A DNA stretch of 62,370 nt from Deltaproteobacteria bacterium (GTDB lineage: Bacteria; Desulfobacterota; Desulfuromonadia; Geobacterales; JAJYBI01), in assembly GCA_021779095.1 (NCBI GenBank), contig JAJYBI010000021.1:1-62370 (forward strand), in the 5' to 3' direction. Of this stretch, positions 7,653 through 16,439 are shown piece after piece (the first letter of the stretch is position 1; every line of letters starts with the position of its first letter). Under the pieces are notes generated by a model. It saw only the letters and a list, made by a program, of their open reading frames with translations, had not been told where the DNA came from and searched no databases. The translations under genes were made by a program, and so were the position numbers.

Positions 7653-8210
7653 CTAACAGGAAGGCGCGGCCCCGCCGCCCGCCGCCGCGCGGACCTTCCG
7701 CACCAGCACGGGCAGGAGGATCATGGCGACGAGGACGATCCACATGGTGGTGTTCGGATCGTGGATGTAGGCGTTCAGTTGCAGGGTGGAGAGGGCGATG
7801 ACGGCGAAGTAGAGCATGTCGCCGGCGATGGCGATGGCCCAGCCGGCGACGAAACCGTGCCCGGCGGCGCGCGCCGCGGTCCGGCCGGTCATGGGGTCGA
7901 CCCCGAAGGAGATCATGACGAGCGATACGGGACCGCCGCCGGTCCCCTCGAAATGCGCCGCCGTGCGGGCGTTGGCCGCCTTCATGGCCGCGCCGAACCG
8001 GGCGAGGAACGGCACCCGGCGCCCCACCGCCTCGAAGAACCGCATGATCGGTTCGAAGGCGAAGGCGAGGATCACGTCCGACACCAGGTAGAGCGCCGAC
8101 ATGACGGGCCAGACGAGGCCGTCCCGGTGGGCGAGCAAGACGCCGGCGGGAATCCCTCCCCCGACGGGGATGAGGAAGAGTTTCAAGACGGACAGCGAGG
8201 GAGAAGTCAT
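7653..8210 (-). CDS. conserved hypothetical multi-pass membrane protein
   Basis: 185 residues with about four hydrophobic segments (near 8-25, 32-52, 122-142 and 155-172) and a Gly/Ala-rich cytoplasmic loop containing ARTAAHFEGTGGGP. No catalytic motif is recognised. It starts ten bases after the stop of the ntrX-like regulator on the same strand, with GAGGCGC upstream of its ATG, so it is probably the last gene of that operon. I cannot name a function; regulation with the two-component pair is inference. Confidence 0.7.
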   Translation of the reverse strand: MTSPSLSVLKLFLIPVGGGIPAGVLLAHRDGLVWPVMSALYLVSDVILAFAFEPIMRFFEAVGRRVPFLARFGAAMKAANARTAAHFEGTGGGPVSLVMISFGVDPMTGRTAARAAGHGFVAGWAIAIAGDMLYFAVIALSTLQLNAYIHDPNTTMWIVLVAMILLPVLVRKVRAAAGGGAAPSC

Positions 8211-8220
8211 CGGATGCGCC

Positions 8221-9594
8221 TCACCGCTTCAGGTCGATGCCGTAGCTCTTGATCTTGCGGTGCAGGTTGCTCCGCTCCAGCTCGATCGCTTCGGCGGTCT
8301 TGGAGATGTTCCACTCGTTCTCCTCCAGCTTCTGCAGGATGAACTCCTTCTCGAACTCCTCCCGCGCCTCCCGGAGCGAACTTAAGCCGAGGACGGTGTC
8401 CAGCCGCGTCGCTCCCTGCCCCCGCGGGTCCTCACCCGCCACGTACACGGGGAGATGGACGGGGGTGATGGCGCTCCCCGGCACCATGATGACAAGCCGC
8501 TCGATGAGGTTCTTCAGCTCCCGCACGTTCCCCGGCCAGTCGTACCGCTTCATCGCCTCCAGGGTCTCCGGCGCCAGGGTCTTCCGTTCCCCCGAAGGCC
8601 GCGTGTCGAACATATTCAGGAAATGGACCGCCAGGAGCGGGATGTCGTCGCGCCGCTCCCGCAAGGGGGGCACGATGAACGGCACCACGTTCAGCCGGTA
8701 GTACAGGTCCTCCCGGAACCGGCCGCCACGGATCTCCTCCTCCAGCACCTTGTTGGTGGCGGCCACGACCCGCACGTCCACCTCCACGGTGCGCGTCCCC
8801 CCCACCCGCTCGAACTTGCGCTCCTGGAGGATGCGCAGCACCCTGGCCTGGGTCTTCAAGGTCATGTCGCCGATCTCGTCGAGGAAGATCGTGCCGCCGT
8901 CCGCCAGGTCGAACCGCCCCTTCTTCTGGGCCGTGGCGCCGGTGAACGCGCCGCGTTCGTGGCCGAACAGCTCGCTCTCGATCAGCTCCTCGGGGATCGC
9001 CGCGCAGTTCACCTCCACGAACGGCTTCTCAGCACGTGCGCTGAACCAGTGGATGGAGCGGGCGACGAGCTCCTTGCCGGTGCCGTTCTCGCCGGTGATG
9101 AGCACCGAGGCGCTGGAAGGGGCGGCGAGCCGGATCTGCTCCTGCAGCGTCCGGATGACCGGCGACTCCCCGATCATCTCGTGCTCGCCGAGCACCATCC
9201 CCCTGAGCGACCTGTTCTCCTGCCGGAGCCGCCCCATCGCGAGGGCGTTGTGCACCGTCACCAGCACCTTCTCCAGGGAGAGCGGTTTCTCGATGAAGTC
9301 GTGGGCGCCGAGCTTGGTGGACTTCACGGCGGTCTCGATGGTGCCGTGGCCGGACATCATCACGACGGTCAGGGCCGGATACCGCTCCTTCATGGTCTGC
9401 AGGGTCTTCAGCCCGTCCAGCTTCGGCATCCAGATATCCAGGAGCACCAGGTCCGGCAGCTCCCGCTGCACCGCCGCCAGGGCGTCGACGCCGTCCACGG
9501 CGGTCCGGGTCCGGTACCCCTCGTCCTCCAGGATGCCGGAGAGGGACGACCGGATGCTCTCCTCGTCGTCTACGATCAGAATGGTCTCGCTCAT
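8221..9594 (-). CDS. ntrX: sigma-54-dependent response regulator, NtrX-like
   Basis: 457 residues. Receiver domain 1-120 with phospho-acceptor Asp53 (LVLLDIWMP) and conserved Lys in IEKPLS. AAA+ sigma-54 interaction domain about 140-370 with Walker A GENGTGKE, the sigma-54 contact motif GAFTGA, and Walker B GTIFLDEIGD. C-terminal Fis-type helix-turn-helix about 425-455 (NISKTAEAIELERSNLHRKI). It should activate sigma-54 promoters when phosphorylated. The kinase gene lies directly upstream, separated only by a short repeat element. AGGAAGCGGAT precedes the start. The NtrX label rests on pairing with an NtrY-type kinase; the target genes are unknown. Confidence 0.9.
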   Translation of the reverse strand: MSETILIVDDEESIRSSLSGILEDEGYRTRTAVDGVDALAAVQRELPDLVLLDIWMPKLDGLKTLQTMKERYPALTVVMMSGHGTIETAVKSTKLGAHDFIEKPLSLEKVLVTVHNALAMGRLRQENRSLRGMVLGEHEMIGESPVIRTLQEQIRLAAPSSASVLITGENGTGKELVARSIHWFSARAEKPFVEVNCAAIPEELIESELFGHERGAFTGATAQKKGRFDLADGGTIFLDEIGDMTLKTQARVLRILQERKFERVGGTRTVEVDVRVVAATNKVLEEEIRGGRFREDLYYRLNVVPFIVPPLRERRDDIPLLAVHFLNMFDTRPSGERKTLAPETLEAMKRYDWPGNVRELKNLIERLVIMVPGSAITPVHLPVYVAGEDPRGQGATRLDTVLGLSSLREAREEFEKEFILQKLEENEWNISKTAEAIELERSNLHRKIKSYGIDLKR

Positions 9595-9629
9595 ATCCGC
9601 TTCCTGCCGCCCGGGGCGGCCCTGTACTT

Positions 9630-9725
9630 ACTAACTCGAAACCCGACGACTCGGCATTCTCCCTCACCCCCTCCCATCAAGGGAGGGGGATATTCATGCC
9701 GGATAGTCAACGTATTTCTTAATAC
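9630..9725. repeat. short inverted-repeat element, family A copy 3 (diverged)
   Basis: A CCCTCACCCCCTCCC / GGGAGGGGG palindrome with flanks related to the family A ends (ACTAAC..CGAAAC on the left, CCGGATAGTCAACGTA on the right). It is inserted between the kinase and regulator genes of one operon, and its right end lies 4 bases from the kinase stop codon. Confidence 0.5.
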
Positions 9726-9728
9726 CTG

Positions 9729-11996
9729 CTAGACTTCCGTCCCGCCAACGGGGAGCTCGATGATGAACCTGGTCCCGCACGGCTGGTTGTCCCGCACCCG
9801 GATGAACCCGTGGTGGTCGGTGATGATGGTATTGACGATGGCGAGCCCGAGGCCCGTGCCCGACTTCTTGGTGGAGAAGTACGGCTCGAAGAGACGCGGC
9901 TTGTCGTCGGCGGGGATGCCGCACCCCGTGTCCGCCACGACGCAGACCGCCATGTTCAGCTCCTTGTTGTACGACACGTCCAGGTCGACGCTCCCCTCCC
10001 CGTCGATGGCCGCCACCGCGTTGTCCAAGAGGTTGATGAAGACCCGCTTGATCTGGTCCCGGTCCAGCGGCAGGAGCGGCATATCACCGTCGGACCGCAG
10101 GCCGAACCGGATGGAGCGGTGGGACTCCTCGTAGAGCGCCAGCGCCTCCCGCACGATCTCCGCCAGACTGCTCGGGACCGGCTGGGCAGCCGGCATCCGG
10201 GCGAAGGAGGAAAACTCGTCCACCAGGGTCTTCATCTCGTCCACGGAGGTGATGATCATGTTGGTGCACTGGTCGAACACCTGGTCGTCATCGTCGAAGC
10301 GTTCCAGGTAGCGCTTGCGGAGCCTTTGGGCGGAGAGCTGGATCGGGGTGAGCGGGTTCTTGATCTCGTGGGCGATCCGCCGCGCCACCTCGCGCCAGGC
10401 GGCCATCCGCTGCGCCTTGATGAGCTGGGTCAGGTCGTCGAACACGACGACGGTCCCCATGAACTCGTCGCTCTCGTCCTTCAGCACCGTAAGGTTCATC
10501 AAGAGGGTCAGATGGGTGTCCTTGAGCGGAATGACCACCTGCTTGCGGATGCTGTCCTGCTTGGAGACGACCATGTCCCGCAGCATCCCCTTGACGATAT
10601 CTAGGTGTACGGTACGGAGCACCTCGCGGAAGTTCTTCCCCAGGACCTCCCGGGCGCTGATCCCCAGCAGCCGCTCGGCGGACTTGTTCACCGTCGTCAG
10701 GATGCCGGAGCGGTCCACGGAAATGACCCCGGCGGTGACGTTCTTCAGGACCGTCTCCATATACCGGCGCCGCTCCTCCAGCTCCTGGTTGCTGCGGGTC
10801 ACCTCTTCGTTGGTCTGCTTCAGCGCCAGCTGGTGGCGGCGCAGGTCGTCGGTCATGGTATTGAACGACGAGACCAGCATGCCGATCTCATCATCGCCAT
10901 GCTGGCCCAGGTGGACGTCCAGGTCACCCTCCGCCACCCGACGGGTGGCGGTGGCAAGCTCCTGAATCGGGATCGTCAGGCTCTTCGACAGATGGAGCCC
11001 GAAACCGACGGCAAGCAAGAGGATCACCAGGGTAATGAGAAACAGGATCAGGATGTACCCGGTGGTGATCGGGTTCTTCATGATCTTCATCTTGTGGAAT
11101 TCGTGGTAGGAGGAGGAGATCTCCTTCATCTTGCTCACCAGCGAATAGGGGACGTAGTAGTTCACCACCACCACCCCCACCACGTCCCGCTGGTTCCAGG
11201 TGGAGCGCACCGGGACGATGCCGCGGATCAGGTCCGCCTTGCCGACCGGGTTGACCCGGGTCACCTCCTTGCCCGCCAGCCCTTCACGAATATCCTCGGA
11301 CGAGGGGTTGGAGAACTCGGTCCGGGGGAGCGCGGGGTTGGCGGCACGGACCAGCTCCTCCCGCTGGGCGGAGTAGACCTCCACCACCCCCAGGTTGTAC
11401 TCGTTCTGCTTCTGGTGGATCAGCGCCCGCAGCCGGGGCAGGTTCTGGTCGTTCAGAAGCTTCTGCTCCCGGATCTGGGTGCTGATCTGGTTCCCGTAGT
11501 ACAGGGCGTTGGCGGCGGAGGTCTTGTAATAGGTCTGGGCCACCTCCATGGACTCGTTCAGGGAGATCTCCACCTGCTGATTGAACCAGTTCTGGATGGT
11601 CTTGGTGATGAAGCCGGCGGAGACGAAGAAGAGGAGCATGGTCGGCACGAGCGACAGGCCGGCAAAGGCGAGGACGAGACGGGTCCGCAGCCGGGAGCCC
11701 GGCAGGTTCGCGCGCCGCTCCACCAGGAGCTTCGCCACGTTGCGGAAGGTGAGGTAGACGATGAGGATGCTTAAGAGGATGATGACGTTGATGAGGCCGA
11801 AGACGAGGATGTTGTTGTCCCGCGGCACCCCGGTGTTGAGCCGGGATACGTGGACCTCCACGGCGATGAGGACGGCGAGCAGCACGAGGGATACCAGAAT
11901 GATGATCCCCTCGCGCCTGCGCTTGCGCTTCTCCGCCTGACGCAGATTGTCCGTCTCCTGCTCAGCCATCCCCTTCATCCCGTCCGCTGGATTCAC
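9729..11996 (-). CDS. ntrY: membrane sensor histidine kinase, NtrY-like
   Basis: 755 residues. Hydrophobic segments near 30-50, 63-84, 105-128 and 305-327 frame a large extracytoplasmic region, followed by a HAMP linker (about 328-380), a PAS domain (about 410-510), a HisKA domain with the phospho-acceptor His in RRIAHEIKNPLTPIQLSAQRL and an HATPase domain with N, G1 (DTGCGIP) and G2 (GTGLGLAIV) boxes. This is the NtrY arrangement, and the partner regulator follows. The start is uncertain: the GTG at 11996 and ATGs at 11978 and 11969 are all possible and none has a strong ribosome site. Stimulus unknown; nitrogen status is the usual assumption. Confidence 0.88.
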   Translation of the reverse strand: MNPADGMKGMAEQETDNLRQAEKRKRRREGIIILVSLVLLAVLIAVEVHVSRLNTGVPRDNNILVFGLINVIILLSILIVYLTFRNVAKLLVERRANLPGSRLRTRLVLAFAGLSLVPTMLLFFVSAGFITKTIQNWFNQQVEISLNESMEVAQTYYKTSAANALYYGNQISTQIREQKLLNDQNLPRLRALIHQKQNEYNLGVVEVYSAQREELVRAANPALPRTEFSNPSSEDIREGLAGKEVTRVNPVGKADLIRGIVPVRSTWNQRDVVGVVVVNYYVPYSLVSKMKEISSSYHEFHKMKIMKNPITTGYILILFLITLVILLLAVGFGLHLSKSLTIPIQELATATRRVAEGDLDVHLGQHGDDEIGMLVSSFNTMTDDLRRHQLALKQTNEEVTRSNQELEERRRYMETVLKNVTAGVISVDRSGILTTVNKSAERLLGISAREVLGKNFREVLRTVHLDIVKGMLRDMVVSKQDSIRKQVVIPLKDTHLTLLMNLTVLKDESDEFMGTVVVFDDLTQLIKAQRMAAWREVARRIAHEIKNPLTPIQLSAQRLRKRYLERFDDDDQVFDQCTNMIITSVDEMKTLVDEFSSFARMPAAQPVPSSLAEIVREALALYEESHRSIRFGLRSDGDMPLLPLDRDQIKRVFINLLDNAVAAIDGEGSVDLDVSYNKELNMAVCVVADTGCGIPADDKPRLFEPYFSTKKSGTGLGLAIVNTIITDHHGFIRVRDNQPCGTRFIIELPVGGTEV

Positions 11997-12074
11997 AACT
12001 GCTCAACTCTAGCCGAAATACCCTCGCGGTTCAAGGAGTTCTGCACTCCCGGCATGCTTCCCGCCGCTGCGCAC

Positions 12075-12101
12075 AAAAAAAGCAGCCGCGAAGGCTGCTT
12101 T
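12075..12101 (-). terminator. intrinsic terminator after lpxC
   Basis: Nine-base stem AAAGCAGCC/GGCTGCTTT with a five-base loop; on the minus strand the right arm runs into seven T residues. It separates lpxC from the downstream kinase gene. Confidence 0.85.
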
Positions 12102-12132
12102 CTTGTGTAACCTTGATACGAGGCAACGGGAA

Positions 12133-13056
12133 TCAGGAGGCTTCCGACCAGACCAGCTCCGGAACCGGCAGGTTGAACCGCGACGCCTCTTTCTCGGCAT
12201 CGCCGAACTCCATCAGCCGCCAGCAGTCGGGCCGGCTCAGCAGCTCGGTCAGCAGGCGGTGGTTCAGGTCGTGGCCCGATTTGTACGCCTTCACATGGCC
12301 GAAGATATGGTAGCCGGCCAGGGAGAGGTCGCCGACGGAGTCGAGGATCTTGTGACGGACGAACTCGTCGTCGAACCGGAGCCCCTCCTCGTTCATGATC
12401 CGGTCGTCGCCGATGACCACGGCGTTCTCCAGCGAGCCGCCGCGGGCAAGCCCGTGGGCCTTCAGCGCCTCCACCTCGGCCAGGAAGCCGAAGGTGCGCG
12501 CCGGGGCGTAGTCGGCGGCGAACAGGTCATTGTTCAGCCGCACGGAGCGGAACTGGTTGCTCACCACCGGGTGGTTGAACCGCATGTCGAAGGAGATCCG
12601 GAAGGAACGGGACGGAATGATGGTCGCCTTCTTGTCGCCGTCGCAGACGGTGACCGGCTTTTTGACCACCAGGTATTTCCGGGGGCGGGAAAGCACCTTC
12701 ACCCCGGCGGCCTTGAGCCCTTCCACGAAGGGGGCGGCGCTGCCGTCCATGATCGGCACTTCCGGGCCGGTGATGTCCACGTGAACGTTGTCGATGCCGC
12801 AGCCCCTGAGGGCCGCCATCAGATGCTCGATGGTCGCCACCGTGACACCGTCGCTGCCGATGGTGGTGGAGAGGCGGGTGCTGACCACGTTCGCGGCGCA
12901 CGCCTCGATGGAAACCGCAGGGGAAAGATCGATCCGGTGGAACACGATGCCGGTCCCCGCCTCGGCCGGGCGGAGGGTCATGTCCGTCGGCGCCCCGGAG
13001 TGGAGTCCGATACCGGTGAATGTCGTCTTGTTTTTCAGTGTCGTCTGGAAGACCAT
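12133..13056 (-). CDS. lpxC: UDP-3-O-acyl-N-acetylglucosamine deacetylase
   Basis: 307 residues, the family's usual length. LpxC is the zinc deacetylase that commits UDP-acyl-GlcNAc to lipid A synthesis in the cytoplasm. Visible signatures are TGIGLHSG near the N-terminus, TIEHLMAAL with zinc ligand His78, MDGSAAPF, and FVRHKILDSVGDL with the second zinc His and Asp, then the general-acid His in SGHDLNHRLL. AGGAGCGCAC precedes the start. It is a single-gene unit closed by a terminator. Its presence shows a Gram-negative outer membrane with lipopolysaccharide. Confidence 0.97.
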   Translation of the reverse strand: MVFQTTLKNKTTFTGIGLHSGAPTDMTLRPAEAGTGIVFHRIDLSPAVSIEACAANVVSTRLSTTIGSDGVTVATIEHLMAALRGCGIDNVHVDITGPEVPIMDGSAAPFVEGLKAAGVKVLSRPRKYLVVKKPVTVCDGDKKATIIPSRSFRISFDMRFNHPVVSNQFRSVRLNNDLFAADYAPARTFGFLAEVEALKAHGLARGGSLENAVVIGDDRIMNEEGLRFDDEFVRHKILDSVGDLSLAGYHIFGHVKAYKSGHDLNHRLLTELLSRPDCWRLMEFGDAEKEASRFNLPVPELVWSEAS

Positions 13057-13191
13057 GTGCGCTCCTGATCCGCAATCATTTAATCAGCATACGCACTATT
13101 CAGCAATTTGCGCGCCAACAAAAAGGCACTCGCCGGGGCAACAACACTGCTTTAATTACAACATGTTACGCAACTGAGCTTATTTGCGGCC

Positions 13192-13249
13192 GTTGCACCA
13201 GGACCTCACTGTGGTATCGGTGCAACAGAAGGTGTTGCATAAATGCAAC
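13192..13249. other. paired TTGCA-type hairpins between ubiB and lpxC
   Basis: GTTGCACC (13192-13199) pairs with GGTGCAAC (13219-13226), and GTTGCAT (13234-13240) pairs with ATGCAAC (13243-13249). All four arms share the core TTGCA/TGCAA. They follow the ubiB stop codon and could be a bipartite terminator lacking a T-run or a repeated protein-binding site. No other feature is seen in 13057-13265 apart from the presumed lpxC promoter. Confidence 0.4.
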
Positions 13250-13265
13250 AACCCCGGCACCCAGG

Positions 13266-14951
13266 TCACAACCGGCCGGACCGGATGATGGCGAACACCC
13301 ACCAGAGACCCAGCATCCCGGCAATGGTATAGCCGAGGAAGCCGAAGGCGGGAAACCCGAACATCTGGGGCCCCTTGTTGGTCTGCATGATGAGCGAAGA
13401 GCCGACGATGAGTGCCGCCATGATGAGGCTGGAGGAGAGCCGGTTGATGGACTTGTCCAGCTCACGGGTGAACTGGTCCAGCCCCCGGTGTTCCAGGTCG
13501 ATCTTGAACTTGTCGTGGTTGATCCGGTTGATGAGGGTCTTCAGGTCCCGGGGGAGGTTCTTCACCATCCCCAGGTACGCGTTCGTAATGGAGCGCAGGT
13601 CGCGGGTGACGGTGCGGGGGGTGACCCGCTGGGTGATGGCCCGCTCCACGAAGGGGCGCAGGTGCCCGATCATGTCGAACTCGGGGTCGAGGGTCCGCCC
13701 CATCCCCTCGACGGTCATGAGCGCCTTGGCCATGAGCATCAGATCGGGCTGGAACTTGATGTGGTAGGTGGTGATGATCTCCAGGAACTCGGCCACCGTC
13801 CGGCCCACCTCGATATCCTTCAGCGGGATCTCGTAGTAGCCGTCGATGAACTCCCCCAGGTCGCGCTTGAGCCGACGCGCGTCGAACGGCTCGGCGATGT
13901 CCCCCGAATAGAGCAGGATCGACACCACCTCATCCATATCCCGGTGGATGACGGCGACCAGGAGGTCCACCAGGAGCGACTTCACCTCCGGGTCCACCCG
14001 CCCCACCATGCCGTAGTCCAAAAGACAGATGACGTTGTCGGGAAGGATCAGGACGTTGCCGGGATGGGGGTCGCCGTGGAAGAAGCCGTGCTCCAGCACC
14101 ATCTTCAGGAAGGCGTCGGCGCCGTTGCGGGCGACGGCCACGAGGTCGATCCCCGCCCGGCGGAGCGCCTTCAGGTCCGACACCTTGATCCCGTCGATGT
14201 ACTCCATGGTGAGGATGCCGTGGGAGGTCTGCTCCCAGAAGACCCTGGGGAAATGGAGCGTCCGGTCGTTCCCGAAGTTCTCCGCCATCTTCTCGATGGT
14301 GTGCCCTTCCCGGGAGAAATCCATCTCCCGGCGGATCACCCGGGCGAACTCCCGCACGATGCCGATCGGGTCGTACAGCCGGCTCTCCTCCAGGTGGCGC
14401 TCCGCCAGGGCGGCGATCACCATGAGGGCATCGATGTCGCTCTCCACCACCGACACCACGTCGGGACGCCGGACCTTGATCACCACCTCCTCGCCGGTCA
14501 TGAGCCGCGCCCGGTGTACCTGGGCGATGGAGGCGGCGGCGAGCGGCGCCTCGTCGATGAAGGCGTAGATCTCCTCCGGATTGCTCCCCAGTTCGGCCCT
14601 GATCTGCGCCCGCACCTCGGCAAAGGAGAACGACGGCACCTGGTCCTGGAGGGCGGCGAACTCCCGGGCGTAGGTCTCGGGAATGATGTCGGGGCGGGTG
14701 GAAAGCACCTGGCCGAGCTTGACGAAGGTGGGCCCCAGCTCCTCCAGGGCGAGGCGCATCCGGACCGGCGGAGTCAGCCCGGACATGCGGGCCGCGTCCC
14801 GCTGCATGAAACGGCGTCCCCGGGTCATGAACGGCGGCACGTGCAGGTAGTCCAGCAGGTGGTCGAACCCGTAGGAAAAGAGCACCCGGACGATCTGCCG
14901 GTACCGCCGGAAACTGCGGACGTTGCGGTTCAGCCGGGAGAGCTTCATCAT
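13266..14951 (-). CDS. ubiB: ABC1/UbiB-family atypical kinase
   Basis: 561 residues. The family hallmarks are visible: the KxGQ motif in FVKLGQVLSTRPD (about 75-88), the Ala-rich loop AAASIAQVHRA that replaces the kinase glycine-rich loop, the catalytic region HGDPHPGN, and the metal-binding LLDYGM. Two hydrophobic helices end the chain (about 505-560). UbiB proteins are membrane-associated ATPases needed for quinone biosynthesis, here presumably menaquinone or ubiquinone lipid handling. The ATG overlaps the stop of the upstream phasin-like gene (ATGA), so the two are translated together. Confidence 0.9.
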   Translation of the reverse strand: MMKLSRLNRNVRSFRRYRQIVRVLFSYGFDHLLDYLHVPPFMTRGRRFMQRDAARMSGLTPPVRMRLALEELGPTFVKLGQVLSTRPDIIPETYAREFAALQDQVPSFSFAEVRAQIRAELGSNPEEIYAFIDEAPLAAASIAQVHRARLMTGEEVVIKVRRPDVVSVVESDIDALMVIAALAERHLEESRLYDPIGIVREFARVIRREMDFSREGHTIEKMAENFGNDRTLHFPRVFWEQTSHGILTMEYIDGIKVSDLKALRRAGIDLVAVARNGADAFLKMVLEHGFFHGDPHPGNVLILPDNVICLLDYGMVGRVDPEVKSLLVDLLVAVIHRDMDEVVSILLYSGDIAEPFDARRLKRDLGEFIDGYYEIPLKDIEVGRTVAEFLEIITTYHIKFQPDLMLMAKALMTVEGMGRTLDPEFDMIGHLRPFVERAITQRVTPRTVTRDLRSITNAYLGMVKNLPRDLKTLINRINHDKFKIDLEHRGLDQFTRELDKSINRLSSSLIMAALIVGSSLIMQTNKGPQMFGFPAFGFLGYTIAGMLGLWWVFAIIRSGRL

Positions 14952-15268
14952 GGAAGGTCGCTGCCGTCCTCGGTCTCCTGCAGCCTCGCCTCCAGCTGGG
15001 CGACCCGTTTTTTCAGCCGGTCGAACTCGTCGCGGGGAACGAGGCCGATCCGGTCGATGACCTTCTGCACCTCCGTCTCCGCCATCTCCCTGACCTTGGA
15101 CTGCCCTTCCTTCGCCATCGACTGGATCTTGTCGAGAAACTGCTTCCCCTCATCCTCACTGACCCGGTATTTGTCCTGCAGCTCCGTCAGGAACTCCTCC
15201 GCCTTCTTCTGGGAAAGGGAGACCGCGCCGAGCCCGGTCAGCACCGCTTTTTCGAACAGTTCAAACAT
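14948..15268 (-). CDS. phasin / polyhydroxyalkanoate granule-associated family protein
   Basis: 106 residues, mostly helical, with an N-terminal MFELFEKAVLTGLGAVSLSQKKAEEFLTEL pattern and a C-terminal heptad region (FDRLKKRVAQLEARL), as in the phasin-like proteins that often stand beside ubiB genes. A strong site AGGAGGCAGCT precedes the ATG. It overlaps ubiB by four bases. Whether it binds storage granules is not shown; no PHA synthase is in the window, so a membrane or UbiB-linked role is equally possible. Confidence 0.75.
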   Translation of the reverse strand: MFELFEKAVLTGLGAVSLSQKKAEEFLTELQDKYRVSEDEGKQFLDKIQSMAKEGQSKVREMAETEVQKVIDRIGLVPRDEFDRLKKRVAQLEARLQETEDGSDLP

Positions 15269-15416
15269 AGCTGCCTCCTGATTCGTGGTGGTTTCTGGGG
15301 AAACGGTACCAGAAAACCGGGTAATTACAACTGCGGTGGGCGTTTACAGACCATAGGGACGAATGTGACGGGGAGAGGCCAGGTGGTTCGATACGCATGG
15401 AAGGGATGGGAAGAAC

Positions 15417-15629
15417 CTATTTCCGCAGCAGCCAGAGGATCAGCGACAGCACCAGCGACAGGATGATGCTCGTCGCCAGGGGAAAGTAGAAGGTGAAGTT
15501 CTCGCGCTTGACGTAGATATCGCCGGGTAGCCGCCCCAGCCAGGGGATCTTCCCCGCCAGCGATACCACCACCCCGAGCGCCGCGATGGCGAGGCCGACG
15601 ACGATCAATGTTTTTCCGAGACCGGTCAT
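15417..15629 (-). CDS. DUF2905 small membrane protein
   Basis: 70 residues with two hydrophobic helices (about 6-26 and 48-67) around the conserved loop GKIPWLGRLPGDIYVKREN, which identifies DUF2905. Function unknown. AGGTGACAT precedes the ATG. It stands alone on the minus strand between the phasin-ubiB pair and queH, with a repeat on its upstream side. Confidence 0.85.
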   Translation of the reverse strand: MTGLGKTLIVVGLAIAALGVVVSLAGKIPWLGRLPGDIYVKRENFTFYFPLATSIILSLVLSLILWLLRK

Positions 15630-15670
15630 ATGTCACCTGCGCAAAACGTTCCTGAATTCCACAAATTGTA

Positions 15671-15768
15671 CCTCCCCCTTCAGGGGGGAGGCAAGGAGGG
15701 GGATGGGGTTCTTTCACCACAGCATAACCCATCCCCACCCCGACCCTCCCCTTGAAGGGGAGGGAGCG
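15671..15768. repeat. double CCTCCCC palindromic repeat
   Basis: Two palindromes (CCTCCCCCTTCAGGGGGGAGG on the left, CCCTCCCCTTGAAGGGGAGGG on the right) facing each other as an overall inverted repeat with a short AT-richer centre. Same style of core as the elements at 4.1, 7.4, 47.1 and 57.9 kb, but the flanks differ. Non-coding. Confidence 0.6.
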
Positions 15769-15795
15769 TGAAAGGCATCTGTGGCACGAGCAAAC

Positions 15796-16341
15796 TCAGT
15801 TCCGGCGCTGTGCCTTCGGGAGATAGCGGTCCTTCTCGCTGTAGATGCAGCCGCAGTACGGCTGGCGGTAGAGCCCCATCTCCCTGGAGCTGGCGATCCC
15901 CTCCTGCCACCCCCGCCGGAAATCGTCGTACACGAACTTCACGCCGTAACGTTCACCGAACTGCTCTCCCAGTTCCCGGATTCGCTCGTGGTTCTGGTAG
16001 CGGCTGTAGAGAAGCGACGAGCTGTAGGCGTCAAAGCCCGACTCCGCCGCCGCCTGTGCTGCCGCTTCCAGCCGGGAGGCGTAGCAGTAGCCGCACCGGG
16101 AGGCGGGGTCGGCGGCAACCGCCGCCAGAAACTCCTCCAGTCGGTATTCGTCACGACAGACAAGCTCCATCCCCACCTGTCGGGCGAACTCCCGCGCCGC
16201 TTCCAGCCGCCGCTTGTACTCCTGGTACGGATGGATGTTGTGGTTGAAGAAGAAGCCGGTCACCTCCATCCCCTGCGCACGGAGTTCCTGCAGAGGATAG
16301 ATGGCACACGGCCCGCAGCAGACATGCAGAAGTACGTTCAT
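15796..16341 (-). CDS. queH: epoxyqueuosine reductase QueH
   Basis: 181 residues. QueH reduces epoxyqueuosine to queuosine in the tRNA wobble position and replaces the cobalamin enzyme QueG. The signatures are LHVCCGPCA near the N-terminus, CGYC in the middle and QPYCGC near the C-terminus, which together supply the Cys ligands for a [4Fe-4S] cluster and an adjacent iron. GGGGAGTTTCG precedes the ATG. No other queuosine genes are next to it. Confidence 0.9.
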   Translation of the reverse strand: MNVLLHVCCGPCAIYPLQELRAQGMEVTGFFFNHNIHPYQEYKRRLEAAREFARQVGMELVCRDEYRLEEFLAAVAADPASRCGYCYASRLEAAAQAAAESGFDAYSSSLLYSRYQNHERIRELGEQFGERYGVKFVYDDFRRGWQEGIASSREMGLYRQPYCGCIYSEKDRYLPKAQRRN

Positions 16342-16439
16342 CGAAACTCCCCGCCCGGGACCGTCCCGGACGTCGGTTCGTGGGTGGCGAAAACCGGTTC
16401 AGTATAGCCGTTTTCGCCTGATTATCCAAGTGGTTCGGC

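Noticed and set aside
8455..11774. Several long plus-strand frames opposite ntrX and ntrY
   Set aside because: His/Arg/Leu-rich antisense translations with no domain; the minus-strand genes have complete catalytic motifs.
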